Shown here piece after piece: positions 1-7,116 of a stretch of 27,152 nucleotides of DNA. Source of the stretch: Lachnospiraceae bacterium (lineage in GTDB: Bacteria; Bacillota_A; Clostridia; Lachnospirales; Lachnospiraceae). The position numbers and the translations under genes are program-made. The stretch lies in the NCBI GenBank assembly GCA_017620055.1, contig JAFZRD010000174.1:1-27152 (forward strand), written 5' to 3'. Numbering within the stretch: the stretch's first letter is position 1; the number at the start of each line of letters is the position of its first letter. The notes beneath the pieces are model-generated. The model was not told where the DNA came from. It searched no databases and worked only from the letters and a program-made list of their open reading frames with translations.

Positions 1-434
1 CAAAGATGAATGCGGAGATGAAGAGTCTCTCGGCAGAACTTGAATCACTTAGGTCAAAGGCCGCAAAAGAAGCTGTCGGAGACATCTCGGACAAGGTCAC
101 CGATGTATCGGGACTCAAGCTTATCGCGACGAGTGTCCCTTCCGCCGATATGAACGGACTGCGCGATCTCGCGGATCAGATGAAGGAAAAGTATCCGGAC
201 GGTGTATTTGTGCTTTGTTCGGATGCCGGCGGCAAAGTCAGTCTTGTTGTCATGTGCGGAGATGAAGCGGTCGCCAAAGGCGCGCATGCCGGTAATCTCA
301 TAAAGCAGCTCGCACCGATGGTCGGCGGCGGCGGTGGCGGAAGGCCCAACATGGCGCAGGCCGGAGGAAAGGATCCGTCGGGTATTGACGGCATGCTCTC
401 ATCGGCCAAAGGCATTCTTGAAGGTATGGTCTGA
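1..434 (+). CDS. alaS: Alanyl-tRNA synthetase, C-terminal fragment (5' end outside the window)
   Basis: The reading frame is open from the window edge, so this is the 3' part of a larger gene; about 143 residues are visible. The sequence matches the C-terminal DHHA1 region of AlaS: a short coiled-coil-like helix with 'LSAELESLRSKAA', a domain with 'DGVFVLCSDAGGKVSLVVMC', then the glycine-rich stretch 'GGGGGGRPNMAQAGGKD' that is characteristic of the end of this family. AlaS charges tRNA-Ala in the cytoplasm, and this part helps tRNA binding and links editing to aminoacylation. The catalytic and editing domains lie upstream and cannot be assessed. No hairpin terminator is visible between its stop codon and the rpsU promoter. 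A standalone DHHA1 protein is possible but less likely given the good match to the AlaS end. Confidence 0.88.
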   Translation, partial: KMNAEMKSLSAELESLRSKAAKEAVGDISDKVTDVSGLKLIATSVPSADMNGLRDLADQMKEKYPDGVFVLCSDAGGKVSLVVMCGDEAVAKGAHAGNLIKQLAPMVGGGGGGRPNMAQAGGKDPSGIDGMLSSAKGILEGMV

Positions 435-446
435 TTCATATTTTTC

Positions 447-475
447 TTGACTTATTGGAAAACATATGATTAAAT
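447..475 (+). promoter_or_regulatory. Putative sigma-A promoter of rpsU
   Basis: TTGACT (447-452), a 17-base spacer and TTAAAT (470-475), with a TG one base upstream of the -10 giving an extended -10. It lies between the alaS stop and rpsU and predicts a leader of about 57 bases. The -10 matches consensus at only four of six positions. Confidence 0.5.
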
Positions 476-539
476 TTCATCAGTGCGAATTTAGAGCCCA
501 AGGGTCAGCACAATCTATGACTTGAGGGGAGGGTTGAAA

Positions 540-716
540 ATGGCAGAAGTAATCGTAAAAGAGAATGAAAGCTTGGACAGTGCGTTACGTCGCTTCAAGA
601 GAAGTTGTGCCAAGGCCGGTATCCAGCAGGAGATCCGTAAGAGAGAGCACTATGAGAAGCCCAGCGTAAAGCGTAAGAAGAAGTCCGAAGCTGCCAGAAA
701 GAGAAAGTACAACTGA
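540..716 (+). CDS. rpsU: 30S ribosomal protein S21
   Basis: This 58-residue, very basic protein starts [21 protein letters not shown] and ends in a lysine/arginine-rich tail ([15 protein letters not shown]), the standard length and signature of bacterial S21. S21 is a small-subunit protein near the mRNA exit/anti-Shine-Dalgarno region and acts in initiation. I chose the ATG at 540, not the in-frame TTG at 522, because the purine block GGGGAGGG (526-533) sits six bases before 540 and would be inside the gene with the earlier start. It has its own promoter and terminator, so it is probably monocistronic. Confidence 0.96.
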   Translation: MAEVIVKENESLDSALRRFKRSCAKAGIQQEIRKREHYEKPSVKRKKKSEAARKRKYN

Positions 717-725
717 TAACACATA

Positions 726-749
726 CCCCGGAGTCATCCGGGGTTTTTT
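726..749 (+). terminator. Rho-independent terminator of rpsU
   Basis: CCCCGG (726-731) pairs with CCGGGG (738-743), extendable by one A-T pair, around a small loop and followed directly by TTTTTT (744-749). It begins ten bases after the rpsU stop. Confidence 0.9.
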
Positions 750-768
750 ATTGCATTTTTCTTTTATA

Positions 769-797
769 TTGCATAGTACAAAAACGCATGCTATAAT
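769..797 (+). promoter_or_regulatory. Sigma-A promoter of the metallophosphoesterase-scpAB operon
   Basis: TTGCAT (769-774), exactly 17 bases, then perfect TATAAT (792-797), with TG at 789-790 making an extended -10. The expected transcript start is near 804, about 58 bases before the first gene. Confidence 0.8.
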
Positions 798-861
798 ACC
801 ATATGTTGTATAGCGCCCGCCGGGGATTACAATATATTGCAAAGGATAACGGGTTCGCGCT

Positions 862-1743
862 TTGAAACTGATACTGATAGTTATACTCGTGCTGCTTCTG
901 ATAGTGTTCGTGTATCGGGAGAGCAGCGGGTTTAATATAGTCGAATACGAATTCGAGACCGACAAAGATATCGGAACGCCGTTTCGGTTCGTATGCCTTT
1001 CGGATCTTCACGATACCGATGTCACACATGATCATAACGGGAAACTGCTTGAGGCGATAAAGGATATTCATCCCGATTTCGTTATACTTGCGGGCGATAT
1101 GATAACGAGCTATTACGGCGATTCGCTCGATAAAGGTGTGGCATTTGATTTTCTTACCAAACTGTCCGCCGAGCATACGGTGTATTACGGGCTCGGTAAT
1201 CACGAGCAGCGTTACAAAGCGGAGCCGGTGAAGTTTCCGGGCAAATTCGAAAGGCTCGAGGCACATGTGAAAAAGCTCGGTATCAGGATGCTGTCAAACG
1301 ACTTTGCGGATATTGATGACAGGAACATCAGGATATTCGGATTTGATGTGCCGATCGACAATTACAGAAGAGTTGTTACGGCAGAGATGCCCGAAGGGAT
1401 TCTCGCGGATACTTTCGGCACGGTGGATAGCGACAAATATAACATTCTCATCGCACACAATCCGGATTATTTTGATAACTATGCCGCATTTGGTCCCGAT
1501 CTTGTTCTGGCGGGACACCTTCACGGAGGGATAATCGGCATACCCGGAATAGGCGGCATCATATCGCCGCAGCTCAAACTGTTCCCGAAGTATGATTTCG
1601 GGACATATACGAGCGGGAATACTACAATGATAGTCAGTCGCGGTATCGGCTGGCACTCGATACCGATCAGGATATTTAACAAAGCCGAGATAGTCTCGGT
1701 ATGCATAAGACCCAAAGACAGGGGAGATAAAAATGGCGATTAA
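862..1743 (+). CDS. Membrane-anchored metallophosphoesterase (YkuE/YaeI-like)
   Basis: A 293-residue calcineurin-like phosphoesterase behind a single N-terminal hydrophobic segment (residues 2-17) that probably anchors it with the enzyme domain outside. The metal-binding motifs appear in order: D48-x-H50 (SDLHD), G-D79 (LAGDM), G-N113-H114-E (GNHE), H199 (IAHNPD) and G-H219-x-H221 (AGHLHGG). This set defines the two-metal active site; the substrate is unknown, but relatives with this topology act on phospholipid-type or UDP-diacylglucosamine-like substrates or on phosphodiesters. The only possible start after the upstream stop (847-849) is the TTG at 862, and it has no well-placed ribosome site, so translation may be weak. 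Its 3' end overlaps scpA by 11 bases, which suggests coupled translation; no functional link with chromosome condensation is known to me. Confidence 0.88.
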   Translation: MKLILIVILVLLLIVFVYRESSGFNIVEYEFETDKDIGTPFRFVCLSDLHDTDVTHDHNGKLLEAIKDIHPDFVILAGDMITSYYGDSLDKGVAFDFLTKLSAEHTVYYGLGNHEQRYKAEPVKFPGKFERLEAHVKKLGIRMLSNDFADIDDRNIRIFGFDVPIDNYRRVVTAEMPEGILADTFGTVDSDKYNILIAHNPDYFDNYAAFGPDLVLAGHLHGGIIGIPGIGGIISPQLKLFPKYDFGTYTSGNTTMIVSRGIGWHSIPIRIFNKAEIVSVCIRPKDRGDKNGD

Positions 1744-2479
1744 CGTTAAACTTGAGAAATTCGAAGGACCTCTCGACCTGCTGCTTCATCTTATCGAGAA
1801 GAACAAAGTGGATATATATGATATCCCTATCGCGCTCATCACGGATCAGTATCTCGAATATCTTAAGCAGATGGAGATAGAGGATCTTAACATAATGAGT
1901 GAGTTCCTTGTTATGGCGGCCACACTTCTTGATATCAAGGCAAGGATGCTCCTTCCTGCCGAGATCGGAGAAGACGGTGAGGAAGAGGATCCGAGAGCCG
2001 AACTTGTCGAGAAACTGATCGAGTACAAGATGTACAAGTATATGTCGTTCGAACTTAAGGACAGACAGATAGATGCGGTCAGAAACGTTTACAAACCGGC
2101 TACGCTGCCGAAGGAAGTACTCGAATATGTTGAGCCGATAGATTACGGTAAGCTGGTCGGCGACATCGATCTGACAAGACTCAACGAGATATTCCGTTCG
2201 GTCGTACGCAAGCAGAAGGACAAGATCGATCCGGTAAGGAGCAAGTTTGGCAATATCGAGAAAGACGAGATCAATCTTGAGGAGAAGCAGCTATATATCG
2301 AGATGTACGTCAGGACTCACAAGAAGTTTTCATTCCGCGCGCTTCTTGAGGAGCAGCCCACGAAGATGGAGATCGTTGTGACTTTCCTCGTTATGCTTGA
2401 GATGATGAAGGTCGGGAAGATCAGGATCGTGCAGGATAACCTGTTCGACGATATCATGATCACCTCCATGGCCGCGTAA
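1733..2479 (+). CDS. scpA: Segregation and condensation protein A
   Basis: A 248-residue kleisin subunit of the bacterial SMC-ScpAB condensin. The N-terminus 'VKLEKFEGPLDLLLHLIEKNKVDIYDIPI' is the family signature and forms the part that contacts the SMC neck; the middle is acidic and likely flexible (around residues 75-95), and the C-terminal 60 or so residues (FRALLEEQPTKMEIVVTFLVMLEMMKVGKIRI) form the winged helix that binds the SMC head. Length is normal. The start is supported by a purine block GGGGAG (1721-1726) inside the end of the preceding gene. It is followed six bases later by scpB, the usual pairing. The smc gene is not in this window. Confidence 0.97.
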   Translation: MAINVKLEKFEGPLDLLLHLIEKNKVDIYDIPIALITDQYLEYLKQMEIEDLNIMSEFLVMAATLLDIKARMLLPAEIGEDGEEEDPRAELVEKLIEYKMYKYMSFELKDRQIDAVRNVYKPATLPKEVLEYVEPIDYGKLVGDIDLTRLNEIFRSVVRKQKDKIDPVRSKFGNIEKDEINLEEKQLYIEMYVRTHKKFSFRALLEEQPTKMEIVVTFLVMLEMMKVGKIRIVQDNLFDDIMITSMAA

Positions 2480-2485
2480 AACGCT

Positions 2486-3151
2486 ATGAAGAAAGAATTT
2501 GAGGAATCTTTAAAAGAGAATATCGACGACATGGATCTTGCCGAGCCGCAGGAGAGCGAAGAAGCATCCGAAGAAGTTGTTCGCGCAGAGCATCCCGAGG
2601 CTGCGATATCCGCGATACTTTTCGCGATGGGCGACTCGGTCGAGATCAAAAAGCTCGCGGATGCGATAGGTTATTCCGAGGATGAGACACGCGAGATCAT
2701 CGGCCGGATGAAGGCAAGGTTTGAACGCAACAAAGACTTCGGCCTTACGATAGTTGAACTTGATAATGCGGTTCAGATGTGTTCGAAGACCGAGATGTAC
2801 GAGTACCTCATCAAGGTAGCCAAGATCCCCAAGAACATGCATCTGTCCGATACGGCTCTCGAGACTCTTTCGATCATAGCTTACAAGCAGCCGGTGACAA
2901 GAGCCGAGGTTGAGAAGATAAGAGGCGTGTCATGTGATCATCCGATCAACAAACTTCTTGAGTTCGGACTGATAACGGAACTCGGAAGACTCAACGCTCC
3001 GGGCCGTCCGCTCCTGTTCGGTACCACGGAGGAATTCCTGCGAAGCTTCGGCGTCAAATCGATCGAGGATCTGCCCGACATAGCACCCGACCGGCTTGAG
3101 GAATTCAAGCGCGAAGCGGCTGAAGAGATACAACTGAAACTTGACATATGA
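2486..3151 (+). CDS. scpB: Segregation and condensation protein B
   Basis: A 221-residue partner of ScpA in the SMC complex. The conserved core begins at 'AAISAILFAMGDSVEIKKLADAIG' and continues through 'LSDTALETLSIIAYKQPVTRAEVEKIRGV' to 'GRPLLFGTTEEFLRSFGVKSIEDLPD', matching the two winged-helix domains of ScpB. About 38 acidic residues precede the core (many E and D), longer than in many homologues; the ATG at 2486 is the first possible start after the scpA stop but has no strong ribosome site, so it may depend on coupling to scpA. It is the last gene of this operon and is followed by a hairpin terminator. Confidence 0.96.
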   Translation: MKKEFEESLKENIDDMDLAEPQESEEASEEVVRAEHPEAAISAILFAMGDSVEIKKLADAIGYSEDETREIIGRMKARFERNKDFGLTIVELDNAVQMCSKTEMYEYLIKVAKIPKNMHLSDTALETLSIIAYKQPVTRAEVEKIRGVSCDHPINKLLEFGLITELGRLNAPGRPLLFGTTEEFLRSFGVKSIEDLPDIAPDRLEEFKREAAEEIQLKLDI

Positions 3152-3152
3152 T

Positions 3153-3179
3153 AAGGGACCGCGAGGTTCCTTTTTCTTT
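3153..3179 (+). terminator. Rho-independent terminator of the scpAB operon
   Basis: AAGGGACC (3153-3160), tetraloop GCGA, and GGTTCCTT (3165-3172) pair with one G-U, running into TTTTTCTTT. It begins two bases after the scpB stop. Confidence 0.82.
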
Positions 3180-3203
3180 GTGATTTTTTTCTCATTTTAT
3201 TCT

Positions 3204-3231
3204 TTGAAAAATCCCTTTCCTATGTTAAAAT
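3204..3231 (+). promoter_or_regulatory. Sigma-A promoter of the carboxyltransferase/Na+-pump operon
   Basis: TTGAAA (3204-3209), 16 bases, TAAAAT (3226-3231) with TG at 3223-3224 (extended -10). It predicts a leader of about 45 bases ending in a GGAGG ribosome site. I see no hairpin or operator-like repeat in this leader. Confidence 0.65.
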
Positions 3232-3282
3232 ATCAAAAGTGCGTATTTCGGCTATCATTTTAATTTATATGGAGGTTTTGCA

Positions 3283-4713
3283 ATGAGTAATTCTTCACTT
3301 GCAGGCAAACGGATATCAAGTTTGCTTGATGAAAACAGTTTCGTTGAGATCGGTGCAAACGTTACTGCACGTTCGACCGATTTTAACATGGAACCGAAGG
3401 AGAGCATTGCTGACGGCGTTGTAACCGGCTACGGTCTTATTGACGGCAGGCTTGTTTACGTATACAGCCAGGATTCAGCTGTACTTGGCGGTTCCGTTGG
3501 CGAAATGCATGCCAGGAAGATAGTTAATCTTTACAGTCTCGCACTTAAGGTCGGAGCTCCGGTCATCGGGCTTATCGATTCCGCGGGACTTCGTCTTAAC
3601 GAGGCTACCGATGCGCTTGCCGCTTTCGGAAAGATTTACAAGGCGCAGGCAATGGCAAGCGGTGTTATCCCTCAGATAACAGCCATCTTCGGAAAATGCG
3701 GCGGTGGTCTGTCGCTTCTTACGGGGATGAGCGATCTTACATTCATGGAAGAAAAGAATGCGAGATTGTTCGTTAATTCCCCGAATGCACTTTGCGGTAA
3801 CTACGAGGAAAAGAATGATACCGCAGCATCCGCATTCCAGGCTGATGAGGCCGGAAATGTTGACATTGTTGCAAGTGAGGCTGAAATATACGGAGAGATC
3901 AGAAGCTTTGTATCGCTTCTTCCTTCGAATAACGATGAATTCGGTGCCGTTTCGGACTGCACCGATGACCTTAACCGTGCGGTCTCGGATATAGCGGGAT
4001 GCACGACGGATACAGCCATCGCTCTTTCGATGATAGCCGATGATAATTCATATTATGAAATAAAAGCCGGATACGGAAAACAGATCACAACAGGATTCAT
4101 CAGACTCAACGGTCAGACGGTCGGATGTGTGGCTAACAGATGTGAAGGTTATGATGATGAAGGCGAGAAGGTTTGGGAAAGCGACAGCGTTCTTACCGTT
4201 GAAGCTGCCCAAAAGGCTGCCGGGTTCGTTAACTTCTGTGATTCCTTCGATATTCCGGTACTCACACTTACAAACGTTACGGGATTCGATGCCAACATCG
4301 AATGCGAAAAGGGAATCGCTTCAGCAGCATCAAAACTTGCTTTTGCATTCGCAAATGCAACGGTTGCAAAAGTTAACGTGATCATAGGAAAGGCATTCGG
4401 CACAGCCGGAGTCGTCATGAATTCCAAGTCACTCGGCGCCGATATCACGATCGCGTGGGACAGCGCAAAGATAGGAATGATGGATGCGGATCTTGCCGCA
4501 AAGGTTATGTTTGACGGTAAGGGAGAGGATGCGATCGCCGAAGGAGCGAAGAAGTACAACGAGCTCCAGAACAGCGTTGATGCTGCCGCAAGACGCGGAT
4601 ATGTTGATCAGGTTATCGCATCTGCCGATACAAGGAAGTATGTCATCGGCGCTTTTGAGATGTTATATACAAAAAGAGAGGACAGACCTGCCAAGAAGCA
4701 CGCAGCGTTTTAG
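3283..4713 (+). CDS. CoA-type carboxyltransferase (MmdA/PccB family), divergent
   Basis: A 476-residue crotonase-fold carboxyltransferase, somewhat shorter than MmdA or PccB (about 510-525). Family features: 'LLDENSFVEIG' near residue 14, 'YSQDSAVLGGSVGEMHARKI' (61-80), 'GVIPQITAIFGKCGGG' (127-142), and the C-terminal half 'FGTAGVVMNSKSLGADITIAWDSAKIGMM' and 'RGYVDQVIASADTRKYVIGAFEML'. Such enzymes move a carboxyl group between an acyl-CoA and biotin. Two canonical stretches differ: the usual SGGARIQEG is replaced by SAGLRLNEAT (100-109), and the GGA-containing loop after the central FM motif is missing or rebuilt. The acyl-CoA substrate (propionyl/methylmalonyl, acetyl/malonyl or other) therefore cannot be read from the sequence. 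It is the first gene of the operon, with ATG preceded by GGAGG. Confidence 0.82.
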   Translation: MSNSSLAGKRISSLLDENSFVEIGANVTARSTDFNMEPKESIADGVVTGYGLIDGRLVYVYSQDSAVLGGSVGEMHARKIVNLYSLALKVGAPVIGLIDSAGLRLNEATDALAAFGKIYKAQAMASGVIPQITAIFGKCGGGLSLLTGMSDLTFMEEKNARLFVNSPNALCGNYEEKNDTAASAFQADEAGNVDIVASEAEIYGEIRSFVSLLPSNNDEFGAVSDCTDDLNRAVSDIAGCTTDTAIALSMIADDNSYYEIKAGYGKQITTGFIRLNGQTVGCVANRCEGYDDEGEKVWESDSVLTVEAAQKAAGFVNFCDSFDIPVLTLTNVTGFDANIECEKGIASAASKLAFAFANATVAKVNVIIGKAFGTAGVVMNSKSLGADITIAWDSAKIGMMDADLAAKVMFDGKGEDAIAEGAKKYNELQNSVDAAARRGYVDQVIASADTRKYVIGAFEMLYTKREDRPAKKHAAF

Positions 4714-4733
4714 AAAGGATAGGGATACGTAAT

Positions 4734-5531
4734 ATGAAAAAGATCAGATTGATATTATGTTTGACAGCCTGTGTCCTTTTGCTTTCCGCCTGCGGAGGTA
4801 CTGCCGCCAAAACTCTCGATCCCGAAGTGGCAACGGCTCTCGAGCAGACAACGAGCAGTCTCGTAACGCAGTTTCTTGCTGCGCTTGATGATGAGCAGTC
4901 GGCCGAGATAACCGAACAGGGAGCCGAATACCTGGAATACGTCATATCCAATTATTTCGGAGTCAAGGCAAACGGAAACGGAATGGTGAACGCTCTCAAC
5001 TCCTGGAACGGAGCGAAGCCCGACATGGGTGATTTTGTCTCCATAACGGGAATGAACGCTTACTATGACGATTCGGGCAAAGACATAATTGTAACGCTTG
5101 ATGTTGTGGGCACAAAGAAGACTGCCCAGATAGAGGCCATTTACAAAGATGATCTCTACAAAACGCTCAATTCACTTACCACCAATATCAACTGGACATT
5201 CGGTGAGAAGATGGAAAAGGCGGGACTCAACACTCTTCTCGGAATGGGAACCGTGTTCATCGTCCTGATAATCATATCCCTGATCATCAGCCTGTTTAAT
5301 CTCATTCCGAAGATCCAGAGTGCGTTTAACAAGGATAAGAGCGATGTCAAAACTGCAGCGGTTGATAATACAATTGCGCAGATCGTTGAAAAAGAAGAAG
5401 AGGAAGCTGATGATCTCGAACTCGTTGCCGTTATCACGGCCGCGATCGCCGCAGCGGGAACAAGCGGATCATCGGATGATTTTGTTGTAAGAAGTATTGT
5501 CAGAAGACCAAACAGTTTATGGAATAAGTAG
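4734..5531 (+). CDS. OadG-like gamma subunit fused to an N-terminal lipoprotein domain
   Basis: A 265-residue protein with a lipoprotein signal (LLLSAC, Cys20), an exported region of roughly 130 residues (25-155, resembling DUF3887-type lipoprotein modules), a transmembrane helix (about 167-192, 'LLGMGTVFIVLIIISLIISLF') and a short cytoplasmic tail with an acidic run and 'ELVAVITAAIAAA...FVVRSIVRRPNSLW'. The second half is the Na+-pump decarboxylase gamma-subunit (OadG) signature; classical OadG is only about 80-100 residues and has no lipoprotein domain. In OadG-type complexes this subunit tethers the carboxyltransferase to the membrane beta subunit. The gene sits 20 bases after the carboxyltransferase and its TAG overlaps the ribosome site of the biotin carrier gene, supporting a shared complex. 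Confidence 0.82.
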   Translation: MKKIRLILCLTACVLLLSACGGTAAKTLDPEVATALEQTTSSLVTQFLAALDDEQSAEITEQGAEYLEYVISNYFGVKANGNGMVNALNSWNGAKPDMGDFVSITGMNAYYDDSGKDIIVTLDVVGTKKTAQIEAIYKDDLYKTLNSLTTNINWTFGEKMEKAGLNTLLGMGTVFIVLIIISLIISLFNLIPKIQSAFNKDKSDVKTAAVDNTIAQIVEKEEEEADDLELVAVITAAIAAAGTSGSSDDFVVRSIVRRPNSLWNK

Positions 5532-5542
5532 GAGGATATATC

Positions 5543-5914
5543 ATGAAAAACTATACGATCACCGTTAACGGAAACGTGTATGACGTTACAGTAGAAGAAG
5601 GAACAGGTTCTGCCTCTCCCGTTGCAGCAGCACCCAAGGCAGCTCCCAAGGCAGCGCCCAAAGCCGCACCCGCAGCAGCAGCAGCTTCAGCCGGAGCCGG
5701 TTCGGTAAAGATCGAAGCCGGTGCAGCAGGTAAGGTATTCAAGATCGAAGCCAATGTAGGTGATGCCGTAAAGGCAGGTCAGGCTGTTATCATCATCGAA
5801 GCGATGAAGATGGAGATCCCCGTTGTTGCTCCCAAGGATGGTACGGTTGCAAGTATCGACTGCTCGATCGGAGACGCATGTGCGGCCGGTCAGCTTCTCG
5901 CAACTCTTAACTAA
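5543..5914 (+). CDS. Biotin carboxyl carrier protein of the decarboxylase/transcarboxylase
   Basis: A 123-residue protein: N-terminal strand segment (MKNYTITVNGNVYDVTVEE), a flexible Ala/Pro/Lys linker (about residues 26-52, with repeated APKA units), and a C-terminal biotinyl domain with the motif E-A-M-K89-M, where Lys89 is the predicted biotin site. This is the mobile arm carrying the carboxyl group between the two carboxyltransferases and the Na+ pump, equivalent to the 1.3S subunit of transcarboxylase or MmdC. A strong AGGAGG site lies seven bases upstream of the ATG. A biotin protein ligase must be encoded elsewhere. Confidence 0.93.
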   Translation: MKNYTITVNGNVYDVTVEEGTGSASPVAAAPKAAPKAAPKAAPAAAAASAGAGSVKIEAGAAGKVFKIEANVGDAVKAGQAVIIIEAMKMEIPVVAPKDGTVASIDCSIGDACAAGQLLATLN

Positions 5915-5941
5915 TCCTGAAAGCAGTGTGGAGGTCATAAA

Positions 5942-7093
5942 ATGTCATATGTAGCAAATACATTCGGGAATCTGTTACAGCAGACGGCCTTTCTGGGACT
6001 GTCGTGGGGTAACTACCTCATGATCGCCGTTGCCTGCTTATTCCTTTATCTGGCAATTGCCAAAGGATTCGAGCCGCTGCTCCTGACTCCCATCGCTTTC
6101 GGTATGCTTCTGGTAAATATATATCCGGATATCATGCTGAAGATAGAAGAGGCGGCCAACGGAACCGGAGGTCTCCTGTACTATTTCTATAAACTGGATG
6201 AATGGGCCATTCTGCCGTCACTCATATTCATGGGTGTCGGTGCGATGACAGACTTCGGTCCGCTCATCGCCAATCCGAAGAGTTTCCTTCTCGGCGCGGC
6301 AGCCCAGTTCGGTATCTATGCGGCATATTTCATGGCTATTGCCATGGGATTCAATGACAAGGCTGCAGCCGCGATAGCTATCATCGGCGGTGCCGACGGA
6401 CCTACTTCGATATTCCTTGCAAGTAAGCTCGGGCAGACGGCTCTTCTCGGACCGATCGCAGTGGCGGCATATTCCTATATGTCCCTTGTGCCGATCATTC
6501 AGCCGCCCATAATGAAACTTCTTACAACAGAGAAGGAGAGGAAGATCAAGATGGAACAGCTCCGTCCCGTATCAAAGCTTGAGAGGATACTGTTCCCGAT
6601 CATAGTAACTATCGTTGTCTGCATGATCCTTCCGACAACGGCACCTCTTGTAGGTATGCTCATGCTCGGTAATCTCTTCAAAGAGTCGGGTGTTGTCAGA
6701 CAGCTTACGGATACGGCGAGCAATGCTCTCATGTATATCGTCGTAATACTTCTCGGAACAAGTGTCGGAGCAACAACATCGGCAGCGGCGTTCCTGAATG
6801 CCAATACGCTCAAGATCGTTGTTCTCGGACTGATCGCTTTTGCGTTCGGTACCGCGGCGGGTGTCATATTCGGTAAGATAATGTGTGTACTTACCGGCGG
6901 TAAAGTAAATCCGCTGATCGGCTCGGCCGGTGTATCGGCTGTTCCGATGGCTGCACGTGTATCACAGAAAGTCGGAGCGGAAGAGGATCCCACCAATTTC
7001 CTGCTGATGCATGCCATGGGTCCCAACGTTGCCGGAGTTATCGGTACAGCAGTAGCAGCCGGAACATTCATGGCGATATTCGGAGTCTTTTGA
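5942..7093 (+). CDS. Na+-translocating decarboxylase beta subunit (OadB/MmdB/GcdB family)
   Basis: A 383-residue integral membrane protein with about nine to eleven hydrophobic helices. The signature '[17 protein letters not shown]' (148-164) is present, including Asp152 at the position of the essential Na+-binding aspartate of Klebsiella OadB, and the C-terminal '[21 protein letters not shown]' is conserved. In this family the subunit decarboxylates carboxybiotin and drives Na+ out of the cell. Length is typical of the short OadB forms. A GGAGG site precedes the ATG, and the gene lies between the biotin carrier and the pyruvate carboxyltransferase. The sequence does not tell which upstream carboxyltransferase it serves; it could serve both. 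Confidence 0.93.
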   Translation: MSYVANTFGNLLQQTAFLGLSWGNYLMIAVACLFLYLAIAKGFEPLLLTPIAFGMLLVNIYPDIMLKIEEAANGTGGLLYYFYKLDEWAILPSLIFMGVGAMTDFGPLIANPKSFLLGAAAQFGIYAAYFMAIAMGFNDKAAAAIAIIGGADGPTSIFLASKLGQTALLGPIAVAAYSYMSLVPIIQPPIMKLLTTEKERKIKMEQLRPVSKLERILFPIIVTIVVCMILPTTAPLVGMLMLGNLFKESGVVRQLTDTASNALMYIVVILLGTSVGATTSAAAFLNANTLKIVVLGLIAFAFGTAAGVIFGKIMCVLTGGKVNPLIGSAGVSAVPMAARVSQKVGAEEDPTNFLLMHAMGPNVAGVIGTAVAAGTFMAIFGVF

Positions 7094-7103
7094 TTAATTG
7101 AAT

Positions 7104-7108
7104 GGAGG
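7104..7108 (+). promoter_or_regulatory. Ribosome binding site that fixes the start of the pyruvate carboxyltransferase gene
   Basis: GGAGG lies eight bases before the ATG at 7117. An in-frame ATG at 7102 overlaps this site, so the longer reading frame would include its own ribosome site and is rejected. Confidence 0.85.
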
Positions 7109-7116
7109 ATATAAAA

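Noticed and set aside
748..1266. A 172-codon open frame on the minus strand
   Set aside because: It lies wholly opposite the rpsU terminator, promoter and the metallophosphoesterase gene, has no family motif, and its frame is explained by codon bias of the real gene.
5620..5700. Repeated APKA-coding triplets as a possible DNA repeat element
   Set aside because: It encodes the flexible Ala/Pro/Lys linker that is normal for biotin carrier proteins.
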